Shown here: piece after piece, positions 8,203 to 16,303 of the stretch
How the letters are laid out: the number at the start of each line of letters is the position of its first letter
How positions within the stretch are numbered: the stretch's first letter is position 1
NCBI RefSeq assembly: GCF_014451325.2
Contig: NZ_JACSCH020000002.1
Span: 496,001-560,000, forward strand
Direction of reading: 5' to 3'
DNA length: 64,000 nt
Source: Streptomyces sp. CB02980
Lineage (GTDB): Bacteria > Actinomycetota > Actinomycetes > Streptomycetales > Streptomycetaceae
Notes under the pieces: generated by a model
Database searches by the model: none
The model's input: the letters and a program-made list of their open reading frames with translations, nothing else
What the model was told of the DNA's origin: nothing
Program-made: the position numbers and the translations under genes

Positions 8203-9386
8203 GCCCAGGCGAGCGCGACCGACCCCGCGACGGCGAACTCCACGGCGACCAGCATCCAGCCCTCCCCGTACCGCCCGCGCTCCGCGAGGAGCCCGAACAG
8301 GGGCGGGCCCACGGCGAATCCGGCGAAGAAGCCGGCGGCGACCAGGGCGGAGTCCTGCCCGGCCCGGCCGGGCGCGGAGCGCTGCATCACCAGGACCATC
8401 GAGACCGCGTTGCCGGACACGGCGAACACGCCGACCGCCACGGCCGCCGCCCACACCAGCAGCTCGACGTGGACGGCGGCGGTCAGGAGCAGGGCCGCCC
8501 CCACCGCCCCACCCGCGAGCAGGGCGGGCAGCCATGGAGCCCGGCCTGGCGTGGCGGCCCGGGACCAGCCGACCCGACCGCCGATCCCGGCGACGCCGAG
8601 GACGGCGACCAGCGCGCCCGCCACCGTCGGCCCCATGCCGAGGCGTTGGGCTCCGAAGAGGGCGAGGTAGGTGTTGACGGAGGCGATGCCCGCACCGAGG
8701 AAGAGCGAGAAGGCGGCCAGCCACGGCACGGGACCACCGGGGCGGGACGGTGCCGGACCGCCGGCGGCCCCGGTCGGCGGCGGTGGCGCGTCGGCCGGCA
8801 GCGCTCTCCAGGCCCACAGGGCCGCGATGAGCGCGGCACCGGCGGCCACCCAGACGGCACCCCGCCAGCCGATCACGCCGGCGGCCACGGCGAGCGGCAA
8901 CCCGGCGACGAAGGCCCCCAGTTGGACACCGGACTGCTTGGTGCCGGTGACCGCGCCCCGCTTCGGTGCCGGTACGGACGCCAGGATCGCCTTGTTCGTC
9001 GCCGGGTTGGCGAGCGCCTGGGGCAACCCGCCGAGCGCGACGGCCACGAGCAGCAGACCCGGGCCGGGCGCGGAGCCGATCAGGCCCAACGCCACCGCCG
9101 AGAGGGCCAGCAGGGCCACGAGGGCCCGGCGGGGGCCGACGCGGTCGACGAGCCGACCTCCGACGGGCGAGAGGACGGCCGCCGTGCCGAAGCCCACCGT
9201 GGTGGTCAGACCCAACACGGTCTCCGTGACACCGAGTCGGTCGACGAGACGCGGACCCAGCGCACCGAGCAGGAACAGCTGCATCATCGAGAAGGCCATG
9301 GCCGTCGTAAGGAGCGCGGTCAGCCCGCGGGCCGGCCCTTCTCCGGTATCGGCAGGTGCCTCCGCCGCCGTACCCGCGCTCGTCAC
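8163..9386 (-). CDS. MFS transporter
   Basis: Major facilitator superfamily permease of 407 residues with about twelve hydrophobic segments and a central loop rich in Pro and Gly (DAPPPPTGAAGGPAPSRPGG, residues about 195-215). The cytoplasmic loop motif GGRLVDRVGPRRAL between helices 2 and 3 is the MFS signature. The GTG start at 9386 has GGAGGGA upstream; an upstream in-frame extension has no ribosome site. Its stop overlaps the start of the GH88-like gene. Substrate is unknown; the neighbour suggests a sugar or uronide, but drug-type MFS proteins look similar. Confidence 0.85.
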   Translation of the reverse strand: MTSAGTAAEAPADTGEGPARGLTALLTTAMAFSMMQLFLLGALGPRLVDRLGVTETVLGLTTTVGFGTAAVLSPVGGRLVDRVGPRRALVALLALSAVALGLIGSAPGPGLLLVAVALGGLPQALANPATNKAILASVPAPKRGAVTGTKQSGVQLGAFVAGLPLAVAAGVIGWRGAVWVAAGAALIAALWAWRALPADAPPPPTGAAGGPAPSRPGGPVPWLAAFSLFLGAGIASVNTYLALFGAQRLGMGPTVAGALVAVLGVAGIGGRVGWSRAATPGRAPWLPALLAGGAVGAALLLTAAVHVELLVWAAAVAVGVFAVSGNAVSMVLVMQRSAPGRAGQDSALVAAGFFAGFAVGPPLFGLLAERGRYGEGWMLVAVEFAVAGSVALAWAVRDGRTRAEGPR

Positions 9387-9402
9387 CGCGTGTCCCTCCC
9401 CC

Positions 9403-9477
9403 GTTCGGCGATCGGGCCGAACGCCCTCGCCTTCGAGGAGTCGTGGCGGCCGTGCCGGAAGTTCCCGAGGCGAACTT
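9403..9477. promoter_or_regulatory. Two dyads upstream of the MFS gene
   Basis: Within the 201-bp divergent gap before the MFS gene there are two perfect 6-bp dyads: GTTCGG-N8-CCGAAC (9403-9422) and AAGTTC-N7-GAACTT (9459-9477). The inner part of the second, AGTTC-N7-GAACT, also occurs in the promoter of the HxlR-type gene at 32055-32071. Both are operator candidates. Confidence 0.45.
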
Positions 9478-9587
9478 GTGGGACCCGTCACAGTCGCGTA
9501 CTCATGTCCCGACAGGTCGTGGGGGCGGCCGCGGGACGGCCGTTCCCGCCCTCATTCCTCCGGGGAGGGTGCAAGGATGGGCGCGCC

Positions 9588-10307
9588 ATGACACCAGGCC
9601 GATGTTCGCGAGGGGTGCGGGCCGCGATGTTCGCGGCCGTCTGCGTGCTGCTCGCCGCCACCGGCCACATCCTGATGTCGGGCCGGGGCGTGCCCGCCTG
9701 GACCCTCTCCCTCGCCTTCGCCGCCACCGTGGCGGTCACCTGGGTCCTCGCCGGCCGCGAGCGCGGCCTCCTCGCCGTCACCGCGGCGAGCATGGCCGTG
9801 CAGAGCGTGCTCCACACGGCCTTCTCGTGGTCCCAGACGACGGCCGTGCCGACGACGACCGCACCGGCGACCACGCCGATGCGGACGGCGATGCCGATGC
9901 CGATGCCGATGGACGACGTGCACGCGGCGCACGCGCACATGGCGCACGCGGCCATGGGGCACGGGGACGTGACCGCGTCCGCCGGCATGGTGTCCGAGGC
10001 TCCGGCCGGCCACGACATGACAGATGTGTCGTCGTCCTTGGGGATGCTGTCGGCCCACCTCCTGGCCGCGCTCCTGAGCGGATTGTGGATGGCGTTCGGC
10101 GAGCGGGCGGCGTTCCGCCTGCTGCTCGCCGCGTCCCTGCGGCTCTTCCGCCCCCTGCGTCCGCTGCTCGCCTTCTTCGTCCCCGTCGTACGGAACCGGC
10201 CCCGGCTCCGGCCGGTGCGAGCCGGTGACGAGCGGGCGCCACGCCGGCTCCTCCTCGCTCATTCGCTCATCTCCCGAGGTCCTCCCCAGGCACTCGCTGT
10301 CCTCTGA
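9588..10307 (+). CDS. Membrane protein with Met/His-rich central segment
   Basis: Protein of 239 residues, not assigned to a named family. It has hydrophobic segments near residues 12-30, 38-55, 62-80 and 145-185 and a basic C-terminus. Between them, residues 98-126 are strikingly rich in Met and His (PMRTAMPMPMPMDD followed by a His/Met cluster with three HxxH-like spacings). Such stretches are typical of extracytoplasmic Cu(I)-binding proteins. The gene lies 1.3 kb upstream of a CopA-type ATPase in the same direction, which supports a metal role. Start ATG follows GGAGGG at a long spacing (about 19 bases), so a different start is possible. Confidence 0.7.
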   Translation: MTPGRCSRGVRAAMFAAVCVLLAATGHILMSGRGVPAWTLSLAFAATVAVTWVLAGRERGLLAVTAASMAVQSVLHTAFSWSQTTAVPTTTAPATTPMRTAMPMPMPMDDVHAAHAHMAHAAMGHGDVTASAGMVSEAPAGHDMTDVSSSLGMLSAHLLAALLSGLWMAFGERAAFRLLLAASLRLFRPLRPLLAFFVPVVRNRPRLRPVRAGDERAPRRLLLAHSLISRGPPQALAVL

Positions 10308-10465
10308 CAGCCGGCTCCCCGAGCTCGACGGCTCCGTTCCGTCCCTCGGGCATCGGTCATGCCGCTTCCACCCGGTCGCGGCCGGCCGTACCAGTCACCG
10401 GCCACGGCGCCGACCTCATCCGCGCGCCCGGTCGGACTCCCTTTGCCTCGTAAGGACTTGTGGCG

Positions 10466-11161
10466 ATGACTCCTGCCCACGAAACCCTCCCTCAGCGCCC
10501 GACGAGCACCTCCCGCTCGGCGCACGCACCGGACGCCGACACGGACGCGGCGACGACCCGGCTCGCGCTGGCCGCCCGGGACGGCGACCCGGCCAAGGCC
10601 GATCTCTTCGTACGCGCTCTGCACCGCGACGTCCGGCGCTACGTGACCTACCTCAGTGCCGACCGCCAGGCGGCCGACGACCTCACCCAGGAGGTGTTCC
10701 TCCGCGCGCTCGCCGCACTGCCCCGCTTCCAGGGGCGCTCCTCGGCCCGCACGTGGCTGCTGTCGATAGCCCGTCGGACGGTGGTCGACAGCCTGCGCCA
10801 CGCGGCCGCCCGCCCTCGCCTGTCCGACCGCGACGACTGGCAGGCGGAGGCCGAACACACCCAGCCCCGGGGGCTTCCCGGTTTCGAGGACGGCGTCGCG
10901 CTCGCCGAGCTCCTGGCCGCCATCCCGCCCGAGCGGAGGGACGCCTTCGTCCTCACCCAGCTCCTCGGCCTGCCCTACGCCGAGGCCGCCGAAGCCATCG
11001 GCTGTCCCGTCGGCACGGTCCGCTCGCGGGTCGCACGGGCCCGGACCTCCCTGGTCGCCCTGGTGCGCGGCGCCGAGGAACCGCTGCCGTCGCCGGTGCT
11101 CGCCCCGAGTGGCGACGTTCCGGCACGCAGGCGGTTCACGCGGGCGCCCGCGCTCGCCTGA
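10466..11161 (+). CDS. ECF-family RNA polymerase sigma factor
   Basis: Alternative sigma factor of 231 residues. Region 2 (from LFVRALHRDVRRYVTYL through DDLTQEVFLRALAALPRF) and the linker RTWLLSIARRTVVDSLR are clear. Region 4 has LLAAIPPERRDAFVLTQ, LGLPYAEAAEAIGCPVGTV and RSRVARARTSL, the helix-turn-helix that reads the -35 element. I prefer ATG 10466 (AAGGA 9 bases upstream) over the GTG 6 bases earlier. No anti-sigma gene is visible next to it; the flanking genes are membrane and copper-related proteins, so metal stress is a plausible signal. Confidence 0.88.
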   Translation: MTPAHETLPQRPTSTSRSAHAPDADTDAATTRLALAARDGDPAKADLFVRALHRDVRRYVTYLSADRQAADDLTQEVFLRALAALPRFQGRSSARTWLLSIARRTVVDSLRHAAARPRLSDRDDWQAEAEHTQPRGLPGFEDGVALAELLAAIPPERRDAFVLTQLLGLPYAEAAEAIGCPVGTVRSRVARARTSLVALVRGAEEPLPSPVLAPSGDVPARRRFTRAPALA

Positions 11162-11227
11162 CCGTTCGCGTCGCGCAGCCGACGGGGGCGAGGGCGGGGG
11201 CGAGGGCGGAGTCACGGCATCGCGCCG

Positions 11228-11340
11228 CGATTCGCCCCGCCCCCCCCGTACCCGGACCCGCCCCGCACCCGTACCCGTACCCGGACTCGCCCCGCCCCGG
11301 ACCCGGACCCGTCCCGGACCCGTCCCGGACCTGTCCCCTC
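11228..11340. repeat. Low-complexity CCCGGACCCG/CCCGTA repeat tract
   Basis: The 271-bp gap between the sigma factor and the small membrane protein is dominated by imperfect repeats of 6 bases (CCCGTA, CCCGGA) and their longer blends such as CCCGTCCCGGA. No clear promoter or hairpin is visible in it. Open frames across it are repeat artefacts. Confidence 0.6.
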
Positions 11341-11432
11341 TCGCGGGAACCGGAACGCTCGGCCGTCCGACTCCTCCGGAAACACGGCCCGATCCCTCCG
11401 GTGCCGTACGACGCGCTCTGGAGAGGCGACCG

Positions 11433-11654
11433 ATGGAAAAGTCACGCGCATCCTCGTCCCCCGCGGGAGCCACGGGGCGGTTCGGTTCTCCTCCCGTCGT
11501 TCTGGGGGGCTTCCTCCTGCTGCTGGCCCTGGTCTTCACGGGGTCGTACGCGCTGGGAGCGGCGGTGGGGCCGATCGGCCCCACGCCGGACCCGTCTTCG
11601 ACGACGGGCCCGGCGCCCGCCACGGAGAACCCCCACCACGGGGGTCACTCGTGA
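11433..11654 (+). CDS. Small single-helix membrane protein with His tail
   Basis: Protein of 73 residues with a GGAGAGG ribosome site upstream of its ATG. It has one hydrophobic helix (PPVVLGGFLLLLALVFTGSY, residues about 20-39) and an extracytoplasmic Pro/Thr-rich tail ending HHGGHS. The stop codon overlaps the GTG start of the copper ATPase, so the two are translated together. The terminal His cluster could bind metal and pass it to or from the pump; this is inference from sequence and coupling. It matches no family I can name. Confidence 0.75.
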   Translation: MEKSRASSSPAGATGRFGSPPVVLGGFLLLLALVFTGSYALGAAVGPIGPTPDPSSTTGPAPATENPHHGGHS

Positions 11655-13936
11655 CGCGCGGACCGGCCGCCGCCCGGGCGGAGCCGGCCTCCGCGGACTC
11701 GGTCACGACGGACCTCCTGGTCGGCGGCATGACGTGCGCGGCGTGCGTCAACCGGGTCGAGAAGAAGCTCTCCCGCCTGGAGGGAGTCACCGCCTCGGTC
11801 AATCTGGCGACCGGACGGGCGCGGGTGCGCCATCCCTCAGGTCTCCCGGTCGAGGAGCTGTTCGCCACGGTCGAGAAGGCCGGCTACACGGCGGCGCTTC
11901 CGGAGCCTCCGGCCGACCGGCGGCCCGCCCCCGTCCGCAACGGGGAGGAGGCGGAGCGCCGACGGCTCGTGATCACGGCGGTCCTCGCGCTGCCCGTGCT
12001 CGTCCTGTCCATGGCGCCCGCGCTGCAGTTCCGCAACTGGCAGTGGCTGTGCTTCGCGCTGGCCGCCCCGGTGGCAGCGTGGGGAGCGTGGCCGTTCCAC
12101 GTACGGGCGTTGCGCGGGCTGCGTCACTCCGCGTCGACCATGGACACGCTGGTCTCGCTGGGCGTGGTCGCCTCGTTCGGCTGGTCGGCGTACGCGCTGT
12201 TCCTCGGCGGGGCGGGAGAGCCCGGTATGCGGATGCCCTTCACCCTGGCCCCCGGGGCAGCCGCGGACGGCATGGCGCACGTCTATCTCGAAGCGACCGT
12301 CGGTGTACCGCTGTTCGTGTGGGCGGGCCGCTTCCTCGAAGCCCGGGCCCGACGGGGTACGGGGGCGGCCCTTCGCTCGCTCGCCGGGCTGAGCGTCAAG
12401 GACGTGGCGGTACGGGAGAAGGACGGTGGCGAACGCCTCGTACCCCTTGAGCGGTTGCGTGCCGGGCAGACCTTCCTCGTGCGGCCGGGCGAGCGGGTCG
12501 CCACCGACGGCGAAGTGGTCGAGGGCGGTTCGGCGGTGGACCTGTCCCTGGTGACCGGGGAGAGCGAGCCGGTCGAGGTCGAACCGGGCTCCGAGGTGGT
12601 CGGAGGCTCGGTCAACATCGCCGGGCTGTTGCTCGTGCGCGCCACGGCGGTCGGTGCGGACACCCGCCTCGCCCGCATCGCCCGGCTGGTGGAGGAGGCA
12701 CAGGCCGGGAAGGCCCGCGCCCAGCGGCTGGCCGACCGGGTGGCCGGCGTCTTCGTCCCCGTCGTCCTGGCCCTGGCCGTCGGTACCCTCGGCTTCTGGC
12801 TCGGGACCGGCCGGGACGCGCAGTCGGCGGTCACGGCCTGCGTGGCCGTCCTGGTCGTGGCGTGTCCGTGCGCGCTGGGCCTGGCCACGCCGACGGCTCT
12901 CATGGCCGCGACGGGGCGGGGAGCCCAGCTCGGGATCCTGGTCGGCGGCCCCGCGGCGCTGGAAGGGCTCCGGCATGTCGACACCGTGGTGCTCGACAAG
13001 ACCGGCACGCTGACCTCCGGCCGGATGACCGTCGCCCGCTTCACCGCCGTCCCCGGTGCCGGCGGTCTCGGCGAGGGGGACGTCGTGCGGTACGCCGGGG
13101 CCATGGAGCAGGGTTCGGAACATCCGCTGGGCCGGGCCGTCGTCGACTACGCGCGGGTGCGGGCCGATGCGGAACTTCCCGGCGTCGTCGACTTCCGCGC
13201 CCTGCCGGGAAGAGGGGCCCGCGGCGTCGTCGACGGCAGGCTGGTCGAAGTCGGGTCGCCGACGGGCGAACTGCCGGCCGTCCTCGCCGACGCGCTGACG
13301 GCGGCCGAGGCCACCGCCCGTACGCCGGTCCTCGTGCGCGTCGACGGCGAGGCGGCCGCTCTTGTCGAGATCGGGGACGTGGTGCGCCCCGGGAGCTACC
13401 GAGCCGTGGACGCCCTCCGCCGTCTCGGCGTACGTCCCGTCCTGGCCACCGGGGACGCGAAGGCTCCGGCCCTGGCCGTGGCCGCCGACCTGGGCATCCA
13501 GGAGGTCCACGCCCGCTGCACCCCCGAGGAGAAGGCCGCCCTGGTACGCGTTCTGCGGGAACGGGGACATCGGGTCGCGGTCGTGGGCGACGGCGTGAAC
13601 GACGCCGCCGCGCTCGCCGGGGCGGACCTGGGCATCGGCCTCGGCAGCGGCACCGACGCCGCCATCGGTGCCGCGGACGTCACCCTGGTGCGCACGGGAA
13701 TCGAGGCCCTGCCCGATGCCGTACGGCTCGCGCGGCGCACCCTGGCCACGATCCGCGTCAACCTCGTCTGGGCCTTCGGCTACAACGTCGTGACCGTGCC
13801 CCTGGCGATGCTCGGCGTGCTCAACCCGATGGTGGCGGCGGCCGCGATGTCGGCGAGCTCGGTCCTGGTGGTGGGCAACAGCCTGCGGCTGCGTGCCTGG
13901 CGCCCCTCGGCAGCGCCCCGGCGCCGGGGGCTCTGA
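11651..13936 (+). CDS. Copper-translocating P1B-type ATPase (CopA-like)
   Basis: Membrane pump of 761 residues expected to export Cu(I). In order: an N-terminal heavy-metal domain with GMTCAAC (Cys29, Cys32), the actuator motif VTGESEP, the transmembrane metal site CPC (Cys405, Cys407), the phosphorylation motif DKTGTLT (Asp449), the SEHPLG nucleotide-binding motif and the hinge VGDGVNDAAAL. The last helices contain GYN and MSASS, matching the YN and MxxSS residues that define Cu(I) specificity in this family. The usual TGDN after the P-domain is TGDA here. Coupled to the small His-tailed protein upstream. Confidence 0.95.
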   Translation: MTRGPAAARAEPASADSVTTDLLVGGMTCAACVNRVEKKLSRLEGVTASVNLATGRARVRHPSGLPVEELFATVEKAGYTAALPEPPADRRPAPVRNGEEAERRRLVITAVLALPVLVLSMAPALQFRNWQWLCFALAAPVAAWGAWPFHVRALRGLRHSASTMDTLVSLGVVASFGWSAYALFLGGAGEPGMRMPFTLAPGAAADGMAHVYLEATVGVPLFVWAGRFLEARARRGTGAALRSLAGLSVKDVAVREKDGGERLVPLERLRAGQTFLVRPGERVATDGEVVEGGSAVDLSLVTGESEPVEVEPGSEVVGGSVNIAGLLLVRATAVGADTRLARIARLVEEAQAGKARAQRLADRVAGVFVPVVLALAVGTLGFWLGTGRDAQSAVTACVAVLVVACPCALGLATPTALMAATGRGAQLGILVGGPAALEGLRHVDTVVLDKTGTLTSGRMTVARFTAVPGAGGLGEGDVVRYAGAMEQGSEHPLGRAVVDYARVRADAELPGVVDFRALPGRGARGVVDGRLVEVGSPTGELPAVLADALTAAEATARTPVLVRVDGEAAALVEIGDVVRPGSYRAVDALRRLGVRPVLATGDAKAPALAVAADLGIQEVHARCTPEEKAALVRVLRERGHRVAVVGDGVNDAAALAGADLGIGLGSGTDAAIGAADVTLVRTGIEALPDAVRLARRTLATIRVNLVWAFGYNVVTVPLAMLGVLNPMVAAAAMSASSVLVVGNSLRLRAWRPSAAPRRRGL

Positions 13937-13954
13937 CACCGGCCACGAGGCCGG

Positions 13955-14236
13955 CTACTCGGCCGTCACGTCCAGGAGTCTGCGGGTGCGGGCGCTCGCG
14001 CCGCTCAGGGTCAGCGGGATGTCCAGGCTCGCGCACATGCGGTGGGCGCGGGCCAGGGCGCTGAGGGTGGCCGGCGTGGGGTCGGCGGTCGGGACGGCGA
14101 CGGTCACCCGGATCGGGCGGTTCGCCTGGACCAGGGCCTGGATCTGGAGGGCGGCGGCGGCCCGGTTGGTGACGTCCAGGTCGCGGTGGAGCGTCACGTG
14201 CAGCACATGGTGACGTACGACGTGGCTGATGAGCAT
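13955..14236 (-). CDS. Small STAS-like protein
   Basis: Protein of 93 residues from an ATG with GGAGGG upstream. The pattern LHVTLHRDLDVTNRAA, then a Val/Ile-rich strand (IRVTVAVP), a helix with ATLSALARAHRMCASL and a final DIPLTLSGASARTRRLLD fits the fold of STAS domains (anti-sigma antagonist type). A Ser at the usual phosphorylation position cannot be identified with certainty. It is convergent with the copper ATPase and divergent from the esterase. Function unknown; assignment is by fold pattern only. Confidence 0.55.
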   Translation of the reverse strand: MLISHVVRHHVLHVTLHRDLDVTNRAAAALQIQALVQANRPIRVTVAVPTADPTPATLSALARAHRMCASLDIPLTLSGASARTRRLLDVTAE

Positions 14237-14373
14237 GGTGTCCCTCCGCGCAGGACGACGAAGGCCCACAACTGGACACGCTGTGGGCGGTTCGTCCGAG
14301 GATGCCATGGCGACCGGCCCGGAGCCCTTCTCGTGACGCCGACGGCGCGGAGTGTCCGGCAGACCCTGTCGAC

Positions 14374-14411
14374 ATTCACGTATATGAATCCGGGTGGTCC
14401 CGGATTAGGGT
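14374..14411 (+). promoter_or_regulatory. Possible promoter region of the CE7 esterase gene
   Basis: The gap before the esterase holds the dyad ATTCA-N6-TGAAT (14374-14389) and a TAGGGT (14406-14411) that resembles a -10 element. No matching -35 box is clear, so this is a weak call. Confidence 0.3.
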
Positions 14412-14486
14412 GGGTCAGGCCGGGGTGAACCGGTCGAGATTTCGAATGTGCCCCTCCCTCACCAGGCGACTCACCAGGCGGTGTTC

Positions 14487-15458
14487 ATGACGCAGTTCGA
14501 CCTGCCCCTCGACCAACTCCGTACCTACCGGAGCGCATCCGTGGAGCCCGAGGACTTCGACGCCTTCTGGGCGAAGACCCTCGGTGAGGCCCGTACGCAC
14601 GCGCTGGACGCGCGCTTCGAGCCGGTTCCGACGGGGCTCTCCACGGTCGAGACGTTCGACGTCACCTTCGCCGGATTCGACGGACAGCCGGTCAAGGGCT
14701 GGTTCGTCCTGCCCGCCGGCACCTCCCAACCGCTGCCCGTCGTCGTGGAGTTCATCGGGTACGGCGGCGGGCGCGGCCTTCCGCACACCCATCTGCTCTG
14801 GGCCTCCGCCGGGTTCGCGCACTTCGTGATGGACACCCGCGGCCAGGGCAGCGGCTGGGCCACCGGCGACACCCCCGACCCGGTGGGCAGCGCGCCCTCG
14901 TTCCCCGGCTTCATGACGCGCGGCGTCGAGGATCCGTACACCTACTACTACCGGCGCCTCTTCACCGACGCGGTCCGCGCCGTCGAGGCCGCCCGCTCAC
15001 ATCCCCTGGTGGACGCGAGCCGCACGGCGGTGACGGGCGTCAGCCAGGGCGGCGGGATCACGCTCGCCGTGGCGGGGCTCGTACGGGACCTGGTGGCGGT
15101 GGCGGCGGACGTGCCGTTCCTGTGCGACTTCCCGCGTGCGACGACGGTCACGGACCGCACGCCGTACCGCGAGATAGGCAACTACCTCAAGACGCATCGC
15201 GGCCGGGTACGCCTGGTCCAGGACACCCTCTCCTACTTCGACGGGGTCCACTTCGCGGCCCGCGCCTCGGCCCCGGCCCTGTTCTCGACGGCCCTGGAGG
15301 ACCTGACGTGCCCGCCGTCGACGGTGTTCGCGGCCTTCAACGCGTACGCCGGGGACGAGAAGGCGATCGAGGTCTACGACTTCAACGACCACGAGGGCGG
15401 CGGCACCTTCCAGCAGGCGGCCCAACTCCGCTGGCTGCCGGGGAGGCTGCGGGGCTGA
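14487..15458 (+). CDS. Acetyl xylan esterase/cephalosporin deacetylase family (CE7)
   Basis: Serine esterase of 323 residues that removes acetyl groups from short acetylated sugars; CE7 enzymes are usually 315-330 residues, so it is full length. The oxyanion motif DTRGQGSGW lies at about residue 116, the nucleophile elbow GVSQGGG gives Ser186, and Asp272 (in ALEDLTCPP) and His302 (in FNDHEGGG) complete the triad. No signal peptide is present, as usual for this cytosolic family. Start ATG 14487 gives the family's typical N-terminus; an upstream start would add 13 residues. It stands alone but fits a xylose-using organism. Confidence 0.92.
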   Translation: MTQFDLPLDQLRTYRSASVEPEDFDAFWAKTLGEARTHALDARFEPVPTGLSTVETFDVTFAGFDGQPVKGWFVLPAGTSQPLPVVVEFIGYGGGRGLPHTHLLWASAGFAHFVMDTRGQGSGWATGDTPDPVGSAPSFPGFMTRGVEDPYTYYYRRLFTDAVRAVEAARSHPLVDASRTAVTGVSQGGGITLAVAGLVRDLVAVAADVPFLCDFPRATTVTDRTPYREIGNYLKTHRGRVRLVQDTLSYFDGVHFAARASAPALFSTALEDLTCPPSTVFAAFNAYAGDEKAIEVYDFNDHEGGGTFQQAAQLRWLPGRLRG

Positions 15459-15507
15459 CGCGCGGTCGGTCGAGCCTGCCCGCCCCGGCGGTGAAAGGAT
15501 CACTGTC

Positions 15508-16128
15508 GTGGAGAGCACGCGGATATGGAGTGACGGACCGGTCGGCGACGAGGCGGCCGCGAGCGGCGGCCTGCTGCGGCTGCTCGGCGGCGGGTCCGGG
15601 GCCGAGGTCGGCGGGGCAGAGCCCGGTATCGAGTCCGGAGAGGCCGAGGCCGGCATCGAGGCCGGAGAAGCCGAGGCCGGTATCGAGTCCGGCGGGGCCG
15701 AGTCCGGTACGGAGTCCGGCGGGGCCGAGTCCGGTACGGAGTCCGGCGGGGCCGAGCGGCGGATCGTGACCGGGCCCCTCGTCTGCCGGTACTGCGCCTG
15801 GGACCGGTTCGAGGTGACGTCGGACGAGTGCTTCTGCGAGGGCTGCTGCCTGCCGCTCGACGTCCAGGAGGAGGAGGAGGAGGAGGAGTGCGGCGGTGCG
15901 GACCCGGTGGTCCTGGAGCTTCGGCCGCCCGCGGCTTTGTCCCCGGGGACGGACATGGACATGGTGACGTGTCCCGCCGGGCACGACCTTTTCCAGGTGG
16001 CCGCCGCCTACACGCTCGGCCCGGACGGCCACCTGCGCCGCCTGTCGGTCGCCCTGCGGTGTCCCGTCGACGGCGCGCTGTGCCTGCTCGTCGACGACGC
16101 GAGTGTGGCGCCGGGACACGGCCGGTGA
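15508..16128 (+). CDS. Cys-rich protein with expanded 9-residue repeats
   Basis: Protein of 206 residues that I do not recognise. Residues 35-79 are five copies of a 9-residue acidic unit (GGAESGTES or GEAEAGIES). After them come CRYC and ECFCEGCC (residues 93-114), an uninterrupted run of Glu at about 121-127, and MVTCPAGHD plus RCPVDGALC nearer the end. The Cys pairs look like a zinc-ribbon core. The GTG start has GGTGAAAGGA upstream. Repeat copies have drifted little, so the tract expanded recently. It converges on the minus-strand P450 and pentapeptide genes and is separated from them by a terminator. Confidence 0.7.
   Translation: MESTRIWSDGPVGDEAAASGGLLRLLGGGSGAEVGGAEPGIESGEAEAGIEAGEAEAGIESGGAESGTESGGAESGTESGGAERRIVTGPLVCRYCAWDRFEVTSDECFCEGCCLPLDVQEEEEEEECGGADPVVLELRPPAALSPGTDMDMVTCPAGHDLFQVAAAYTLGPDGHLRRLSVALRCPVDGALCLLVDDASVAPGHGR
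15610..15744 (+). repeat. 27-bp in-frame tandem repeat, five copies
   Basis: Encodes residues 35-79 of the Cys-rich protein. The last two copies are nearly identical at DNA level (unit close to GGCGGGGCCGAGTCCGGTAC plus seven bases). Confidence 0.85.
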
Positions 16129-16199
16129 CCCACCGCTCGGCCCGACTCCTCGGCTCGTCGGTTGCGCGGCGCCTCGTCGAGCGCGCGCCGCGCGCAGGG

Positions 16200-16259
16200 G
16201 CCGGAGCCCGAGCCGTGCAGCGGACTCGGGCTCCGGCGAAGTGCACGGATGTCGTGCAC
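16200..16259. terminator. Tandem hairpins between convergent genes
   Basis: A perfect 13-bp stem (16200-16212 with 16225-16237) is followed by a second hairpin, GTGCACG at 16241-16247 pairing with 16253-16259. They lie 45 bases beyond the pentapeptide stop on the minus strand and 72 bases beyond the Cys-rich gene stop on the plus strand, and probably terminate both transcripts. Confidence 0.75.
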
Positions 16260-16303
16260 GGGCGTGGTGCCCGCCTCATGGACGGGCCGCACGCTCACTG
16301 GTT

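Noticed and set aside
11109..11432. Long N-terminal extension of the small His-tailed protein
   Set aside because: The extension is repeat-derived Arg/Pro-rich sequence; a proper ribosome site exists only at 11433.
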